IMG/VR virus record: IMGVR_UViG_3300031673_000006
Location: 1 to 64,000 of that record
Reading direction: 5' to 3' (one strand)
Source: a virus
Length of the DNA: 64,000 nt
The translations under genes and the position numbers were made by a program. Each line of letters starts with the position of its first letter. Within the stretch, counting starts at the first letter, position 1. Positions 8,515 through 17,817 of this stretch are shown here, one piece after another. The notes beneath the pieces were generated by a model, which worked only from the letters and a program-made list of their open reading frames with translations, searched no databases and was not told the origin of the DNA.

Positions 8515-9758
8515 TGCCTATCAAAGTTCGTGTCCGTGACTTCCAGTCCATCGAAGACGCCACCATCGTCATCGACGGCTTGACTGTGGTGACGGGCACG
8601 AACAATGCCGGCAAGTCTGCTTTCTTCCGTGCCCTTCGGGGAGCCCTGACGAACGCCAGGGGTTACGACTTCGTTCGCTACGGGGCCAAGTTCTGCACCG
8701 TCGATATCGAAGACGTTCCTACAGGGCGCACCCTCACCTGGCAGAAAGGGAAGGGCGTCAACACTTACATCATCGACGGTAAGGAACTCCCGAAGGTTGG
8801 GCATGGTGTCCCCCCCGAGGCGCAGATCTTCGGCGTCGAGTCCATCAAGGCCGGCAACTCGGAGCTGTGGCCTCAGATTGCCGCGCAGATTACGGGCGTC
8901 AGCTTCCTGCTCCACGAGTCGGGGTCCGTGGTGGCCGAAGCCGTGGCCGATGTTGACCGTGTGAACCAACTCAGCCGGGCACTCAAGGACTGTGAGTCCG
9001 ACAAACGCAGCACCCGAGCCAACCTCAAGGTGCGCCGCAAAGACTCCAAGACCCTGGCAGAGCGCATGGAAGGGTTTGCGGGTTTGGACGCCGCGGTGGA
9101 GGCTGTCGACGCGCTCGATACGCGCCACAAGAAGGCAGAGAAGATCGCCAAGGCCAACGCCAACCTCGTGCGTCTCGGGGACCGTGTGACTCGCGCACGT
9201 ACCGAGGTCCGGGCTCTTGATGGGCTTGAAGAGGCGGCCAAGCGAGTTCCTCCCTCTGAGCGCATCAGGGGGGTCCGAGAGACCGGCCGGGAGTGGGCTG
9301 CTGCGACACACCTCAGCACCCGCCTGGGCACCGCACGAAGCGACGTGCGCACGCTGGCGGGGCTTGAGGACGTGGAGGGCCTGCTGCCTTCCACAAAGCG
9401 TATGGGCTACGTTCAGCAGTTCAGGAAGGCCATCGGAGTGACCGTTGGGCTTGCCATGCGCTACGAGGAGGCCAAAACCGAATTGGCCCGTGCGGAGGCT
9501 GCGCAGAAAGCTCTGAAAGGCATCACCCTCGACGACAAGAAAGTCGTCCGCATCGGGAAGTTCAGGAAGGCCCTCGACAACGCGAAGCGGATGCGCAAGA
9601 GATACGTGGAGCATCGAGACTCCGTGACGACCCTGGATCACCAGATCAAGGTGATGGAGGCCGAACTCGCGAAGCTCACAGAACGCGCCGCAGAGGTACT
9701 TGGCACCTACCAGGAGTGCCCTACGTGTGGCGGCGGTCTCGACCACGTTCACCAGTAG
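8514..9758 (+). CDS. SbcC/Rad50-like ATPase, N-terminal half ending in a zinc hook
   Basis: The product has 414 residues. The N-terminus has the Rad50-type ABC lobe with Walker A GTNNAGKS at residues 28-35. From about residue 150 the protein is a long charged coiled coil. It ends only 9 residues after CPTC (Cys402, Cys405), which is the zinc-hook motif of SbcC/Rad50. The second half of a normal SbcC (returning coil, ABC signature, Walker B) is missing here but is encoded separately at 16018-16689. The partner nuclease SbcD is at 12656. The complex would process DNA ends and hairpins. Confidence 0.85.
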   Translation: MPIKVRVRDFQSIEDATIVIDGLTVVTGTNNAGKSAFFRALRGALTNARGYDFVRYGAKFCTVDIEDVPTGRTLTWQKGKGVNTYIIDGKELPKVGHGVPPEAQIFGVESIKAGNSELWPQIAAQITGVSFLLHESGSVVAEAVADVDRVNQLSRALKDCESDKRSTRANLKVRRKDSKTLAERMEGFAGLDAAVEAVDALDTRHKKAEKIAKANANLVRLGDRVTRARTEVRALDGLEEAAKRVPPSERIRGVRETGREWAAATHLSTRLGTARSDVRTLAGLEDVEGLLPSTKRMGYVQQFRKAIGVTVGLAMRYEEAKTELARAEAAQKALKGITLDDKKVVRIGKFRKALDNAKRMRKRYVEHRDSVTTLDHQIKVMEAELAKLTERAAEVLGTYQECPTCGGGLDHVHQ

Positions 9759-9775
9759 GCGTAAAAGGGACGGCC

Positions 9776-9997
9776 ATGCCGTCGATCAACCTCAGGAAGT
9801 ACAACCGAGTCGCGCTCGAGGCAGAGCTCGCAGGGAAGTCCAACTACGAGGGGCCCCCTTGCAAGGCTTTTTCCAAGCATGTGGGCTCGGCTGGTACGAC
9901 GACACGCGACACTGTGCGCCGCACTTGCAACCTCTGTGAGAGGCAGAAAGTGAAGGCGTGGCAGGAAAGACAGACAGAACGATGCACTTCGACGTAG
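9776..9997 (+). CDS. Small Cys-containing protein
   Basis: The product has 73 residues. The ATG at 9776 (MPSINLRKYN) follows AAAAGGGA at good spacing. It is basic, with CKAF and a CNLCER motif that could form part of a zinc site, similar to short HNH-like or zinc-finger peptides of phages. It overlaps the next gene. No function can be assigned. Confidence 0.65.
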   Translation: MPSINLRKYNRVALEAELAGKSNYEGPPCKAFSKHVGSAGTTTRDTVRRTCNLCERQKVKAWQERQTERCTST

Positions 9998-11136
9998 ACA
10001 GTCACACCATCTTCCTCGCCGTCACGGGTTCCCATGCCTATGGGATGGCACGACCCACATCCGACGTGGACATTCGAGGCGCTGCCGTTGTGCCTCGTGA
10101 TGTGCGGGATAGCTTCTACTTGAATTTCGACCAGTTTACGGCCGCGACTCAGCAGGGGCCATGGGGGCCGAACTCAGAGTTCGCCCTCAAGCAGATGGAG
10201 CACCACGAGACTGCGGGCCCTTGCTACCGGGGCGAGACGGACCTGTGCGTCTACTCGCTGACGAAGATGATTGCGTTGGCGGCGAACAACAACCCCAACG
10301 TGCTTGAGCTACTGTTCATGGACAACCGGGACGTGTTGTTCGCCACCGGGAAGTGGGAAGAGATCCTCGAGGGACGCGATCTGTTCCTCTCCAAGAAGTG
10401 CCGCCACTCCTACACGGGGTATGCGATGTCGCAGCTAAAGCGCATCCAAGGGCACCGGGCTTGGCTACTCAACCCGCCTTCGGCACCCCCGACACGGGAA
10501 GAGTACGGACTGCCCAACGAGTCTGTACTCCCGGCCGACGTGCGCAATCAGATCGATGAAGCCGTCAAAAAGATCATTGCGCAGTGGCAGCTCACCGATG
10601 GATTTGAGGATTTGCTCGTGGGCGGTGCGCTCGACTCACTTGTGAATCGCATGAGGGATTTCCACTCGACGATGTTGCAGTGCGAAGACGGCATGCTCGA
10701 TGAGAAGGTGTACGAGCTCGCGGGGGCGAGCATCGGTTTGTCGAAGGACATGCTCTACGCCATCAAGCAGGAGCGGAAGTACCGGGCCGCGCTCAAGCAC
10801 TGGCAGCAGTTCAAGACGTGGAAAACGGAACGCAACGAGAAGCGAGCCGAACTCGAGGCCGAACATGGCTACGACACGAAGCATGCGTCGCATCTCATTC
10901 GCCTTCTGCGGACAGGGCTTGAGATTCTGACCGAGCACACGGTCAAGGTGCGTCGCCCCGATGCCGAGGAACTCATGGCGATCCGGGATGGGCGCTGGAG
11001 CTACGACGAGTTGATGGAACAGGCCGAGAATCTCCAAGCGGAGATCTCCGAAGCCTACAAGACGAGTACGTTGCGCAAAGCTCCCGAAGTGGCCAAGATT
11101 GACGAACTTCTTCTGTCGGTTCTGAGCGGGGTGTAG
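9982..11136 (+). CDS. RlaP-type nucleotidyltransferase
   Basis: The product has 384 residues from the ATG at 9982; an in-frame GTG at 9958 would add 8 residues. The N-terminus reads [18 protein letters not shown]. This is the GS...SDxDxRG motif of the polymerase-beta-like nucleotidyltransferases grouped as RlaP, predicted to act in RNA repair or modification. The two Asp residues of SDVD would bind Mg2+ for nucleotidyl transfer. The remaining ~300 residues are helical and probably bind the substrate. Phages carry related genes next to DNA metabolism genes, as here. The true substrate is unknown. Confidence 0.8.
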   Translation: MHFDVDSHTIFLAVTGSHAYGMARPTSDVDIRGAAVVPRDVRDSFYLNFDQFTAATQQGPWGPNSEFALKQMEHHETAGPCYRGETDLCVYSLTKMIALAANNNPNVLELLFMDNRDVLFATGKWEEILEGRDLFLSKKCRHSYTGYAMSQLKRIQGHRAWLLNPPSAPPTREEYGLPNESVLPADVRNQIDEAVKKIIAQWQLTDGFEDLLVGGALDSLVNRMRDFHSTMLQCEDGMLDEKVYELAGASIGLSKDMLYAIKQERKYRAALKHWQQFKTWKTERNEKRAELEAEHGYDTKHASHLIRLLRTGLEILTEHTVKVRRPDAEELMAIRDGRWSYDELMEQAENLQAEISEAYKTSTLRKAPEVAKIDELLLSVLSGV

Positions 11137-11146
11137 AACCGATACG

Positions 11147-12100
11147 ATGGACAACTTCGCCGACGACCCTTACCTCGACATCCTCAAAGCTCTCCTGACG
11201 GAGGGCATCCGCAAGGGAGACCGCACCAAGACAGGGATGCGGGAGATCTTCGGTGCCCCGCAGATGGTGTTTGATCTCAACACAGGCAAGTTCCCGCTGT
11301 TGACGACCAAGAAGATGTTCACGAAGGGGATTTTGGTTGAGCTGCTTTGGTTCCTGCGTGGCGACACCAACATCAAGTTCCTGCACGACCACGATGTTCA
11401 CATCTGGGACGAATGGGCTGACGAGAATGGAGACCTCGGCCCGGTCTACGGTGCGCAGTGGAGGTCATGGTCGACAGCGCCAGATGACGGCAACAACAAC
11501 GACGTGCCACCGGTCATTGATCAGATCGCGGACCTCATTGAGGAGATCAAGACGAAGCCGGATTCGCGCCGCATGATGGTGACGGCTTGGAACCCCTCTG
11601 AGATCCCGAACATGCGTCTTCCTCCGTGCCACTGCATGTTCCAGACGAATTCGCAGCCCATGTCGCATGAGCGTCGGGCTCAGTGGGCCACTTCGCAGGG
11701 CTGGTACGACCCGTCGAGTCTCAACTCGGACACCTCCAAGGCGTCGTTGGACGCATGGGGAGCCCCCACACGCGAGCTGCACCTCAAGCTCTACCAGCGG
11801 AGTGCAGACTGGTTCCTCGGAGTGCCCTTCAACATGGCCAGCTACGCGATGCTGACCATGATGCTTGCCAAACTCTGCGGCATGGCCCCTGGCCGATTCA
11901 TCCACACATTCGGCTCAGCCCACCTGTACGAGAACCACCTCGAGCAGGCCAAGATGCAGCTTGAGCGCACTCCGTTCGCGGCTCCGACCATGAAGATCCT
12001 TCCCAATGAAGTGAGCAGCATCGACGGGTTCCGCCTTGAGGACTTCGCGCTCGAAGGCTACGAACATCACCCGGCGATCAAGGCTCCGATCGCCGTCTGA
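11147..12100 (+). CDS. thyA: Thymidylate synthase ThyA
   Basis: The product has 317 residues. It converts dUMP to dTMP with methylene-tetrahydrofolate. The active-site Cys is in PPCHC (Cys161). [20 protein letters not shown] is the conserved dUMP-binding segment and RDFTKTGMRE is represented by DRTKTGMRE near the N-terminus. The protein is about 50 residues longer than the usual ~264. The extra length lies mainly after the active-site loop, where [12 protein letters not shown] begins an insertion. Together with nrdJ it gives the phage its own dNTP supply. Confidence 0.96.
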   Translation: MDNFADDPYLDILKALLTEGIRKGDRTKTGMREIFGAPQMVFDLNTGKFPLLTTKKMFTKGILVELLWFLRGDTNIKFLHDHDVHIWDEWADENGDLGPVYGAQWRSWSTAPDDGNNNDVPPVIDQIADLIEEIKTKPDSRRMMVTAWNPSEIPNMRLPPCHCMFQTNSQPMSHERRAQWATSQGWYDPSSLNSDTSKASLDAWGAPTRELHLKLYQRSADWFLGVPFNMASYAMLTMMLAKLCGMAPGRFIHTFGSAHLYENHLEQAKMQLERTPFAAPTMKILPNEVSSIDGFRLEDFALEGYEHHPAIKAPIAV

Positions 12101-12117
12101 GCAGGGTAAGATGGGGC

Positions 12118-12363
12118 ATGTCCTGTCACGACGACCGGGTCTCGGCGCATAAGGCCGTGGCCAAAGAGGTGTTCCCTCAACTAACCGAGGCACAGCTTGA
12201 GGGAGTCTGGGCTCTGTGGGCGTACCACAGTCCTAAGGCGTATCGACAGGACCACGACGATGCTTTGTGCGGCTACTTGACGACGGAGTGTGGAGTCCCA
12301 CACATCGAAGAAGCCCGGAAGCTCATTCGGGCTCTTCACAAATACGACCTGTGTTTGTTTTGA
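12118..12363 (+). CDS. Hypothetical small protein
   Basis: The product has 81 residues and an ATG start. It is helical and slightly acidic, with no recognised motif; the sequence TEAQLEGVWALWAYHSP is its most ordered-looking segment. Its 3' end overlaps the 3' end of the reverse-strand gene at 12323-12586 by about 40 bases, so the pair converge. No clear Shine-Dalgarno sequence was found. Its role is unknown. Confidence 0.6.
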   Translation: MSCHDDRVSAHKAVAKEVFPQLTEAQLEGVWALWAYHSPKAYRQDHDDALCGYLTTECGVPHIEEARKLIRALHKYDLCLF

Positions 12364-12586
12364 GGCGCGGGGCGAGCTCGTCGTAGTTCGTCCACTTGAC
12401 GTAGGGGTGGCCGCATGGGCAATGCGCCCCTGAGTAAGTGGGAGGGAGCCTGCCGTCGGCACGCATCCGGGACCGTTCGGCCAAGTTCTCTCCCCATTTG
12501 CGGCCGCACCTAAGACACTCGTAGAGCGCGATCGGGTCCCCTTGGTCCTTCTTCCGACCGGGCTTTTTTCGTTTCCATCGAGCCAC
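12323..12586 (-). CDS. Small zinc-ribbon-like protein on the reverse strand
   Basis: The product has 87 residues with an ATG at 12586 reading leftward. The N-terminus is strongly basic (MARWKRKKPGRKKDQG). It has CLRCGRKW and then CPCGHPY, a C2...C2 layout like a zinc ribbon. It fills the otherwise empty stretch 12364-12586 and is one of very few reverse-strand genes here. A basic zinc-ribbon protein made from the opposite strand could be an early regulator, but that is only a suggestion. Confidence 0.6.
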   Translation of the reverse strand: MARWKRKKPGRKKDQGDPIALYECLRCGRKWGENLAERSRMRADGRLPPTYSGAHCPCGHPYVKWTNYDELAPRLKTNTGRICEEPE

Positions 12587-12655
12587 GCCAAGGAACCTTA
12601 CCGAACACAGAAGGTAGTTTTACGAAGCCGGGGAACTCGTCGGGTAGAATCCCTG

Positions 12656-13639
12656 ATGATTCGTCTCCTCTGGCGCACAGACGTGCACACCCGAGACTCG
12701 GGCCCTGAGTCTCGTACGGACGATTGGGCCGACACGGTGATGGGCAAGCTCACCGAAGTCGGGCAGATCGCGCGTAAGCACGAATGTCACGCCGTAATCG
12801 ATGGCGGCGACTTTTTCGATGACAAGACCCCCATCAGGACGACGCACCGTCTCGTGAGCCGCGTGGCCCGTGTTCACCAGGGCTACCCGTGTCCGGTGTT
12901 CGCCAACGTCGGAAACCATGACGTGCGCCTGGCACAGCTCGGCAACCTCCATGAGAACCCACTTGAGGTTCTGTACGCCACGGGAGTGTTCTACCGCCTG
13001 TACGACGAGCACGAGTGTGTGATCGACAAGGAGGGCGTGAAGGTCCGCGTGGTGGGCATCCCCTACCACGGCCCTCGCTACGACCTTGAGCGGTTCAAGG
13101 CCATCGAGCGCGGGGACGAGGACTATCTGATCTGCAACGCTCATGTCCTCGCGTCGCCTCAGGGTGGCGAGATGTTCAAGGGCGAGGACATTCTGCGCTA
13201 CTCCGATCTGCCGAGCCTCAACCCAAACGTGGATGTTTGGTGTTTTGGCCACTGGCATAAGAACCAAGGCATCACGCAGATCGCCGATGACAAGTGGGTG
13301 GTCAACACCGGGAGCCTCACTCGAGGAGCCCTGACCGAGGACAACGTGGAGCGCGAGCCCGGTGTCGTCGTCATGGGATTCTGGCCGAGGGATCGCAACA
13401 TGCCCCCCACCCTGGAGTTCGTGAAAATCGGGGTGAAGCCCGCGAAGGAGGTATTTGACATGGAAAAACGCGTCCGAGAAGAGGCCCGAGCCGTGACTGT
13501 CGATGCCTTCGTGGAGTCCGTGAAGAAGGAATTGCAGACCTCCTCCGACAAGCCCTTTCCCGAACTCATTCGCGAGCTCGACATGCCCTCCAAGGTCAAG
13601 GAACGAGCACTTGAGTACCTCGACAAGGCCCGTAGGTAG
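12656..13639 (+). CDS. sbcD: SbcD/Mre11-like metallophosphoesterase nuclease
   Basis: The product has 327 residues from the ATG at 12656. The longer frame upstream runs across the reverse-strand gene and is not credible. It has the calcineurin-like metal motifs in order: TDVH, GGDFFD, GNHD, NAHV and GHWH. These bind two Mn2+ ions in SbcD/Mre11 exonuclease-endonucleases. The C-terminus is helical and would contact the SbcC coiled-coil base. The partner ATPase is split between 8514-9758 and 16018-16689. A Cas4/RecB-like nuclease follows at once. Confidence 0.9.
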   Translation: MIRLLWRTDVHTRDSGPESRTDDWADTVMGKLTEVGQIARKHECHAVIDGGDFFDDKTPIRTTHRLVSRVARVHQGYPCPVFANVGNHDVRLAQLGNLHENPLEVLYATGVFYRLYDEHECVIDKEGVKVRVVGIPYHGPRYDLERFKAIERGDEDYLICNAHVLASPQGGEMFKGEDILRYSDLPSLNPNVDVWCFGHWHKNQGITQIADDKWVVNTGSLTRGALTEDNVEREPGVVVMGFWPRDRNMPPTLEFVKIGVKPAKEVFDMEKRVREEARAVTVDAFVESVKKELQTSSDKPFPELIRELDMPSKVKERALEYLDKARR

Positions 13640-13648
13640 AGTGATTTC

Positions 13649-14575
13649 GTGACGGTGAAGCATCTCAGGACCCTGTACTGGTCGCATCTCCAGGCTTACG
13701 AGGAGTGCCCTCAGAAGTGCTTCTGGCAATACGGATGGGGCGACATCGATCAAGGACGAGGCCCCGGCAAGGGGCGTCCTAAGCCCGAGGACAAGTCCAT
13801 GCACCATGCGGTCATGGGCATCGTCATCCAGGCCGTCCTCGAGGATCTCTACAACAAGGAGATGTGGAAGCAGCCGCAGGAGCTCAAAAAGCGCCTGATC
13901 GAACTGACGAAGGAGAAGCTCACATCGTCGTTGCCACGTTTCTACATCGACTGGGACCAGACTTCGTTCTCCGAGATGGAGGAAGTCTGCATGGATGGCG
14001 TCTTGGGCTATCTCAAGACGATGAAGGCCCACAACCTGCTGGGGGTCTATGCGCGCAGTGAGGTCGAGCTCTACGGGTTTGCCGCCAACTGGCTCCCGCT
14101 CGGGGGCCGGGCTGACTTCGTGATTCGCCGGGATGACACGGGCATCACTTTGCTCGATGGCAAGAACAGCGGAACCAAGCTCAAGTACGTCGATCCCGAC
14201 CAGCTCCGGTGGTACGCCCTGTGCTTCTCACTGGCCTACAGGAAGCTTCCTGACCGTTTGGGGTTTGCGTGGTTCCGCTATCCGACGGACGCCGAGGCGG
14301 GGGAGCCGGGGATCGATTGGGTGGATTTCACGAAGCGGGATCTCGTCGCCCTGGTGGATCGGGCCAAGAAAGTACGCCGGGGTCAAGAGGCCGGGAAGTT
14401 CAAGGCAACGCCCTCCTACAAGGTCTGTCGCTTCTGTGACTACGAGTCTGTGTGCGAGGAGAGGCAACAGGCCAAAGCTGAGAACTCGGCCAAACGACAA
14501 CGTAAAGTTAAGAGCCTCCCAATTATTGACGAAGCTGAGGGCGGCGTCATCCAGTTCGGGTTCGGTAGCGAGTAG
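13649..14575 (+). CDS. Cas4/RecB-like PD-(D/E)XK nuclease with probable Fe-S cluster
   Basis: The product has 308 residues and a GTG start. The nuclease core is GGRADFVIRR with Asp156, followed by LLDGKNSG with Asp170 and Lys172, the D...DxK motif of the RecB/Cas4 family. Cys residues in ECPQKCFW near the N-terminus and CRFCDYESVC near the C-terminus match the layout of the [4Fe-4S] cluster in AddB- or Cas4-type nucleases. It would trim DNA ends with the SbcCD complex next to it. No Cas genes are present, so a CRISPR role is unlikely. Confidence 0.85.
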   Translation: MTVKHLRTLYWSHLQAYEECPQKCFWQYGWGDIDQGRGPGKGRPKPEDKSMHHAVMGIVIQAVLEDLYNKEMWKQPQELKKRLIELTKEKLTSSLPRFYIDWDQTSFSEMEEVCMDGVLGYLKTMKAHNLLGVYARSEVELYGFAANWLPLGGRADFVIRRDDTGITLLDGKNSGTKLKYVDPDQLRWYALCFSLAYRKLPDRLGFAWFRYPTDAEAGEPGIDWVDFTKRDLVALVDRAKKVRRGQEAGKFKATPSYKVCRFCDYESVCEERQQAKAENSAKRQRKVKSLPIIDEAEGGVIQFGFGSE

Positions 14576-14586
14576 AAGGAGGGAGC

Positions 14587-14868
14587 ATGTCGGAGAACCT
14601 CGACCAAGAGCTCGACCAAGTTGTCGAGCGTCGCAAAAAGGTGGCCGAGGCCATCGAGCGACTCAAGGGCCGCAAAGAGCAGGCCGAAACCAATCTCGCA
14701 GCCGTCGAAGAGGAGTGCCGGGCGAAGAACATCGACCCGGACAAGATCGACGACATCATCGCCCAGCTCGACGGAAAGTACCGCGAGCAAATCGAAGAAC
14801 TGAAGAATGACACCGAAGAAGCAGAACGGGCTCTTGCGCCGTTCATCGGAGGAGAAGCAACCCCATGA
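14587..14868 (+). CDS. Small coiled-coil protein
   Basis: The product has 93 residues, with GGAGGGAGC upstream of the ATG. It is nearly all heptad-like (LDQVVERRKKVAEAIERLKG), with one break at NIDPDKIDD. It ends 4 bases inside the sliding-clamp gene. It lies between the SbcD-like nuclease and the C-terminal half of the split SbcC, so it could be an extra piece of that coiled-coil complex. It could equally be a clamp-associated protein. Neither is shown by sequence. Confidence 0.75.
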   Translation: MSENLDQELDQVVERRKKVAEAIERLKGRKEQAETNLAAVEEECRAKNIDPDKIDDIIAQLDGKYREQIEELKNDTEEAERALAPFIGGEATP

Positions 14869-16013
14869 AAATCGAAGTCGCGAAGCCTGATCTTGAGGCG
14901 GCCCTCCAAGTGGTGTCTATTGGCACCGCCTCGACGGGGTCGGACCTCACCACCCACTTTGTCTTCCGCCGTCGTGACGGCGTGGTCGAAGTGCTCTCCA
15001 ACAACAACCGCCTTGGGTGCTCGATGCCCATCGCCGGCTGCAACGTCGAAGAAGGCGGCGCCGATGCGTTCACAGTAGAGTCCTCTCGTCTCAACAAGTG
15101 GATCTCTGCCGTCGAAGACGCATCCCTCACCCTCGAACTCGAAGACGGCACCGTCAGGGCGACGAGCCCCAAAGGTTCGGTCAAGTTCCAATCCCTCGAC
15201 CCGGCGCAGTTCCCCTACTGGGACGAGACACTGGGGGACACTGCCGACGGCATCTCCCTCAACGCCAAGCGTCTTCAAAGTGCCCTGCGGCATGTCAAGC
15301 TCTTCATCTCCGACAAGGACACCACGACTCCTAAGCTCGCGGTGACGGAGATCTCCAACGGGTCCTTGCAAGCCACGGACAAGGGGGCTTTGGCGGTCGT
15401 CACCATCAAAGAACTCGCCAAGAGCAATCTCCGCATCCACGGCAAGGACCTTGCGCAAGTGCTGGCCTTCCTCGGCTCGTGCGGAGAGGATGCTGTTGAG
15501 ATCAAAGAGCACGAACGCTGCTTGTTCCTGGTGCGCCAGGACGGCGGTGTTTTGTCCGTGGGCCGTCCACACCACGCGTTCCCTGACATCCAGCTCGACA
15601 AGAAGCCAGGCGACCCGCATTGGTGGTCCCTCAAGGCCGATGACTTGCAGTCGGCCATCAACGCATTGTCGGCATCGGCATCAAAGGAAGACACGCGTCT
15701 CACCTTCAGTCTTGAAGGGGGCACCGTGGGGCTTTCCATGACGAGCGCCCCCGGAGACAAGGTCACTCTTCATCTCGAAGCCATCGAACACGGCGCCGCA
15801 GAGGACGCCAAGATCGACATGCCCGAGAAGGGCTTCGACATCGCGTATCCGTACTTGCTCAAGCTCCTCGGCCAGCATCGAGGAGAGACGATCAAGTTCG
15901 GGCTCAACCCGCAGCTCGACAAGAAGACAAAAAAGCCGGGCGGTGGTTGGGTGCGGTTCCGTGAGGACCGTGACGGCGACGATTACCTCACCCTCCTCGT
16001 CTGGCTCCTGTGA
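14865..16013 (+). CDS. dnaN: DNA polymerase sliding clamp (DnaN-like)
   Basis: The product has 382 residues, close to the usual length of bacterial beta clamps. It has three repeating domains with the typical starts (MKIEVAKPDLEAALQVV; GISLNAKRLQSALRHV; WWSLKADDLQSAINAL). SLDPAQFPYWDE corresponds to the conserved end of domain one. It forms a ring on DNA that tethers the polymerase. The matching clamp-loader subunit is at 19143. Overlap with the coiled-coil gene before it suggests coupled translation. Confidence 0.88.
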   Translation: MKIEVAKPDLEAALQVVSIGTASTGSDLTTHFVFRRRDGVVEVLSNNNRLGCSMPIAGCNVEEGGADAFTVESSRLNKWISAVEDASLTLELEDGTVRATSPKGSVKFQSLDPAQFPYWDETLGDTADGISLNAKRLQSALRHVKLFISDKDTTTPKLAVTEISNGSLQATDKGALAVVTIKELAKSNLRIHGKDLAQVLAFLGSCGEDAVEIKEHERCLFLVRQDGGVLSVGRPHHAFPDIQLDKKPGDPHWWSLKADDLQSAINALSASASKEDTRLTFSLEGGTVGLSMTSAPGDKVTLHLEAIEHGAAEDAKIDMPEKGFDIAYPYLLKLLGQHRGETIKFGLNPQLDKKTKKPGGGWVRFREDRDGDDYLTLLVWLL

Positions 16014-16017
16014 GGCG

Positions 16018-16689
16018 ATGTCGCTTCCTGAGCTTCCAGACTTGACTCGAGTGAGGGCCAAGGCCACCAAGGCTTTGGCTCTCCGCTCGGCGTTGGAGGC
16101 TCAGATTGCGGAGAACGACGCAGAGGTTAGCGACCTCGAGAACGAGGATGAACTGCTCGAACTCGTGGGCAGTCTGATCCGTCGGCTCATCGACGCAGAG
16201 GTGACCGATGGGGTCAAGGCTGTGGAGAAGCTCCAGACCGAAGGGTTGCAGGAGATTTTCCACGACCAAAACCTTTCGGTGCGTGCGGAGGTCGAGGAGT
16301 CTCGAGGAAAGGTGTCCGTTACCTTCTTCACTGCGCGCGAACGCAAGGATGGGTCTGTAGTGGAGGGGGTGGCCGACCAGTCCTTCGGGGGCTCCATCCT
16401 GACGATGCAGAGTGTCCTGATGCGTATCACCGTCATCTTCCGCCGGGGTATGCGCCCATTGCTCCTGCTGGACGAAACACTTGCGGCGGTGGCCAATCGC
16501 TATGTCGACAGGGCTGCAAAGTTCCTGTCCACGCTTTCCAAACGCCTGGATCTCGACATCTTGCTCATCTCGCACGATGAAGCCCTTGTGGGGGCTGCGA
16601 CCAACGCGTACTACGTCACCTATGTCAAAGACCGAGCCCGCTTCCGTAAGGTGACGGCTGAGGATCTGAAGAAAGATGGTGTGCGGTGA
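16018..16689 (+). CDS. SbcC/Rad50-like ATPase, C-terminal half
   Basis: The product has 223 residues from the ATG at 16018. Residues 1-~90 are helical or coiled coil. Then come the ABC signature equivalent QSFGGSI (from about 121), Walker B LLLLDET with Asp152 and Glu153, and the H-loop SHDEAL with His186. There is no Walker A. This is the part missing from the protein at 8514-9758, so the two should assemble into one ATP site, with a sandwiched dimer as in Rad50. In ordinary SbcC these parts are one chain of ~1000 residues. Confidence 0.82.
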   Translation: MSLPELPDLTRVRAKATKALALRSALEAQIAENDAEVSDLENEDELLELVGSLIRRLIDAEVTDGVKAVEKLQTEGLQEIFHDQNLSVRAEVEESRGKVSVTFFTARERKDGSVVEGVADQSFGGSILTMQSVLMRITVIFRRGMRPLLLLDETLAAVANRYVDRAAKFLSTLSKRLDLDILLISHDEALVGAATNAYYVTYVKDRARFRKVTAEDLKKDGVR

Positions 16690-17207
16690 AAAGCGAGGGT
16701 CAAGTCAAGCAGAAGCTCAAGCAGGTGATCTACCGTCACCGGAAGAGCCATGTCGAGCGAGGCATGACGCGCATCCCAGAGAACTGCACGCACAACAGGG
16801 CTGTGCGTCTGCCAGTGCATACAGGCAACCGTGCCGTCATCCATGTGTGCGCCTACTTGGTCTCTGAGACGGAGCCCAACGACGTGGTGTGCGATTCGAC
16901 GATGGCGGGGGAAGTGCAGGCTCGTGAGTGCCCGTATTTCGAGGGATGCCATTCGGCCGAGGATCTCAAGGACGAGTTCACCCGGAACCTTGGGCTTGAC
17001 GGGAGCCCCGTCAACATCGGGGTCATCGCCAAGGAATACCCGGACGTGGCCGCGCTCATGTGGGCACTCGGCCCGGATAAGAAGATGGACACGAAGGCCC
17101 CTGCGGAACCCGGCGACTCGGGCATCCTTGCGTTCTTCGGTGAATCACTCGAGGAACCTGACGTGGTTCCTGAACGCCCGCTCGTGGAGGATTCCGATGA
17201 CCGCTAG
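16686..17207 (+). CDS. Hypothetical Cys-containing protein
   Basis: The product has 173 residues and a GTG start overlapping the previous stop. Cys residues in NCTHN, HVCAY, VVCDS and ECPYFEGC suggest a metal or Fe-S site. The C-terminal third is acidic and contains GILAFFGESL, which loosely resembles clamp-binding peptides but does not fit a beta-clamp motif. It lies in the replication block between the SbcC half and the primase. The family is not recognised. Confidence 0.7.
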   Translation: MKSEGQVKQKLKQVIYRHRKSHVERGMTRIPENCTHNRAVRLPVHTGNRAVIHVCAYLVSETEPNDVVCDSTMAGEVQARECPYFEGCHSAEDLKDEFTRNLGLDGSPVNIGVIAKEYPDVAALMWALGPDKKMDTKAPAEPGDSGILAFFGESLEEPDVVPERPLVEDSDDR

Positions 17208-17817
17208 CCTTCTTGAAATCGTCAATTTCGACAGCACGGTGAAGCAAACTCGCCGAGGAGCCGCAGCCCCTCTCATGATGGAGTTCCAAGTCAACGCCGA
17301 GCTCGCCCCGTTTTTGGTCTCGAGTACCAGGTCGGTCCAGTGGGTGAACAGCACGTCGGAGACGGGAACCATTCGAGCCGCCATACGCAAGCGACACGGC
17401 ATCGAGTCCGAAATCATCGCCGCCATTGTCGATGCCGGGCAGCAAGCCGGGTGGGGCAACGTCCACGATCTCACCTCCGAGGGTGTGCTCAAATGTCTTG
17501 AGCACGTCGCGTCCTACGAGCTGGCTCCTTTGGAGATTCTCGTGGCTGAGGATACGAACCTTGAGGGTGTCGAGATCCCCAAGGATGTCGGTGTTGTGAC
17601 GGCCTCGTGGATGCCTCAGAACGCTCTGGCCGTCGTCCCTGTAGACCGCGGCTTCGTGGGAACACTCGGAACCATCGGCAAACACAAAGCCGTCTGTGTC
17701 CTTCACAACCCAAGCCGCGGCATCGCAGTGGCTGCTCGTCTTGAGGAAACTTCGGTGACTTCCGCGGAGAAGCCGCCAGAGTCCGCAGGACATGAGACCG
17801 CGGAGGTCGAGGCATAG
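17197..17817 (+). CDS. Hypothetical protein
   Basis: The product has 206 residues. The ATG at 17197 follows CGTGGAGG and overlaps the preceding gene by 11 bases. The core is alpha/beta (IIAAIVDAGQQAGWG; ALAVVPVDRGFVGTLGTIG) and the last ~30 residues are low-complexity. It precedes the TOPRIM primase with a one-base overlap, so it is probably co-expressed with the replisome genes. No known family or active site is recognised. Confidence 0.7.
   Translation: MTASLLEIVNFDSTVKQTRRGAAAPLMMEFQVNAELAPFLVSSTRSVQWVNSTSETGTIRAAIRKRHGIESEIIAAIVDAGQQAGWGNVHDLTSEGVLKCLEHVASYELAPLEILVAEDTNLEGVEIPKDVGVVTASWMPQNALAVVPVDRGFVGTLGTIGKHKAVCVLHNPSRGIAVAARLEETSVTSAEKPPESAGHETAEVEA

Noticed and set aside
13649-14575. 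Cas4 of a phage CRISPR system
   Set aside because: The protein is Cas4/RecB-like, but no other cas gene or array is present; it sits with SbcCD and a sliding clamp.
17120-17160. Clamp-binding peptide GILAFFGESL in the 16686 gene product
   Set aside because: It resembles a eukaryotic-type PIP box more than the bacterial beta-clamp motif; too weak to claim.
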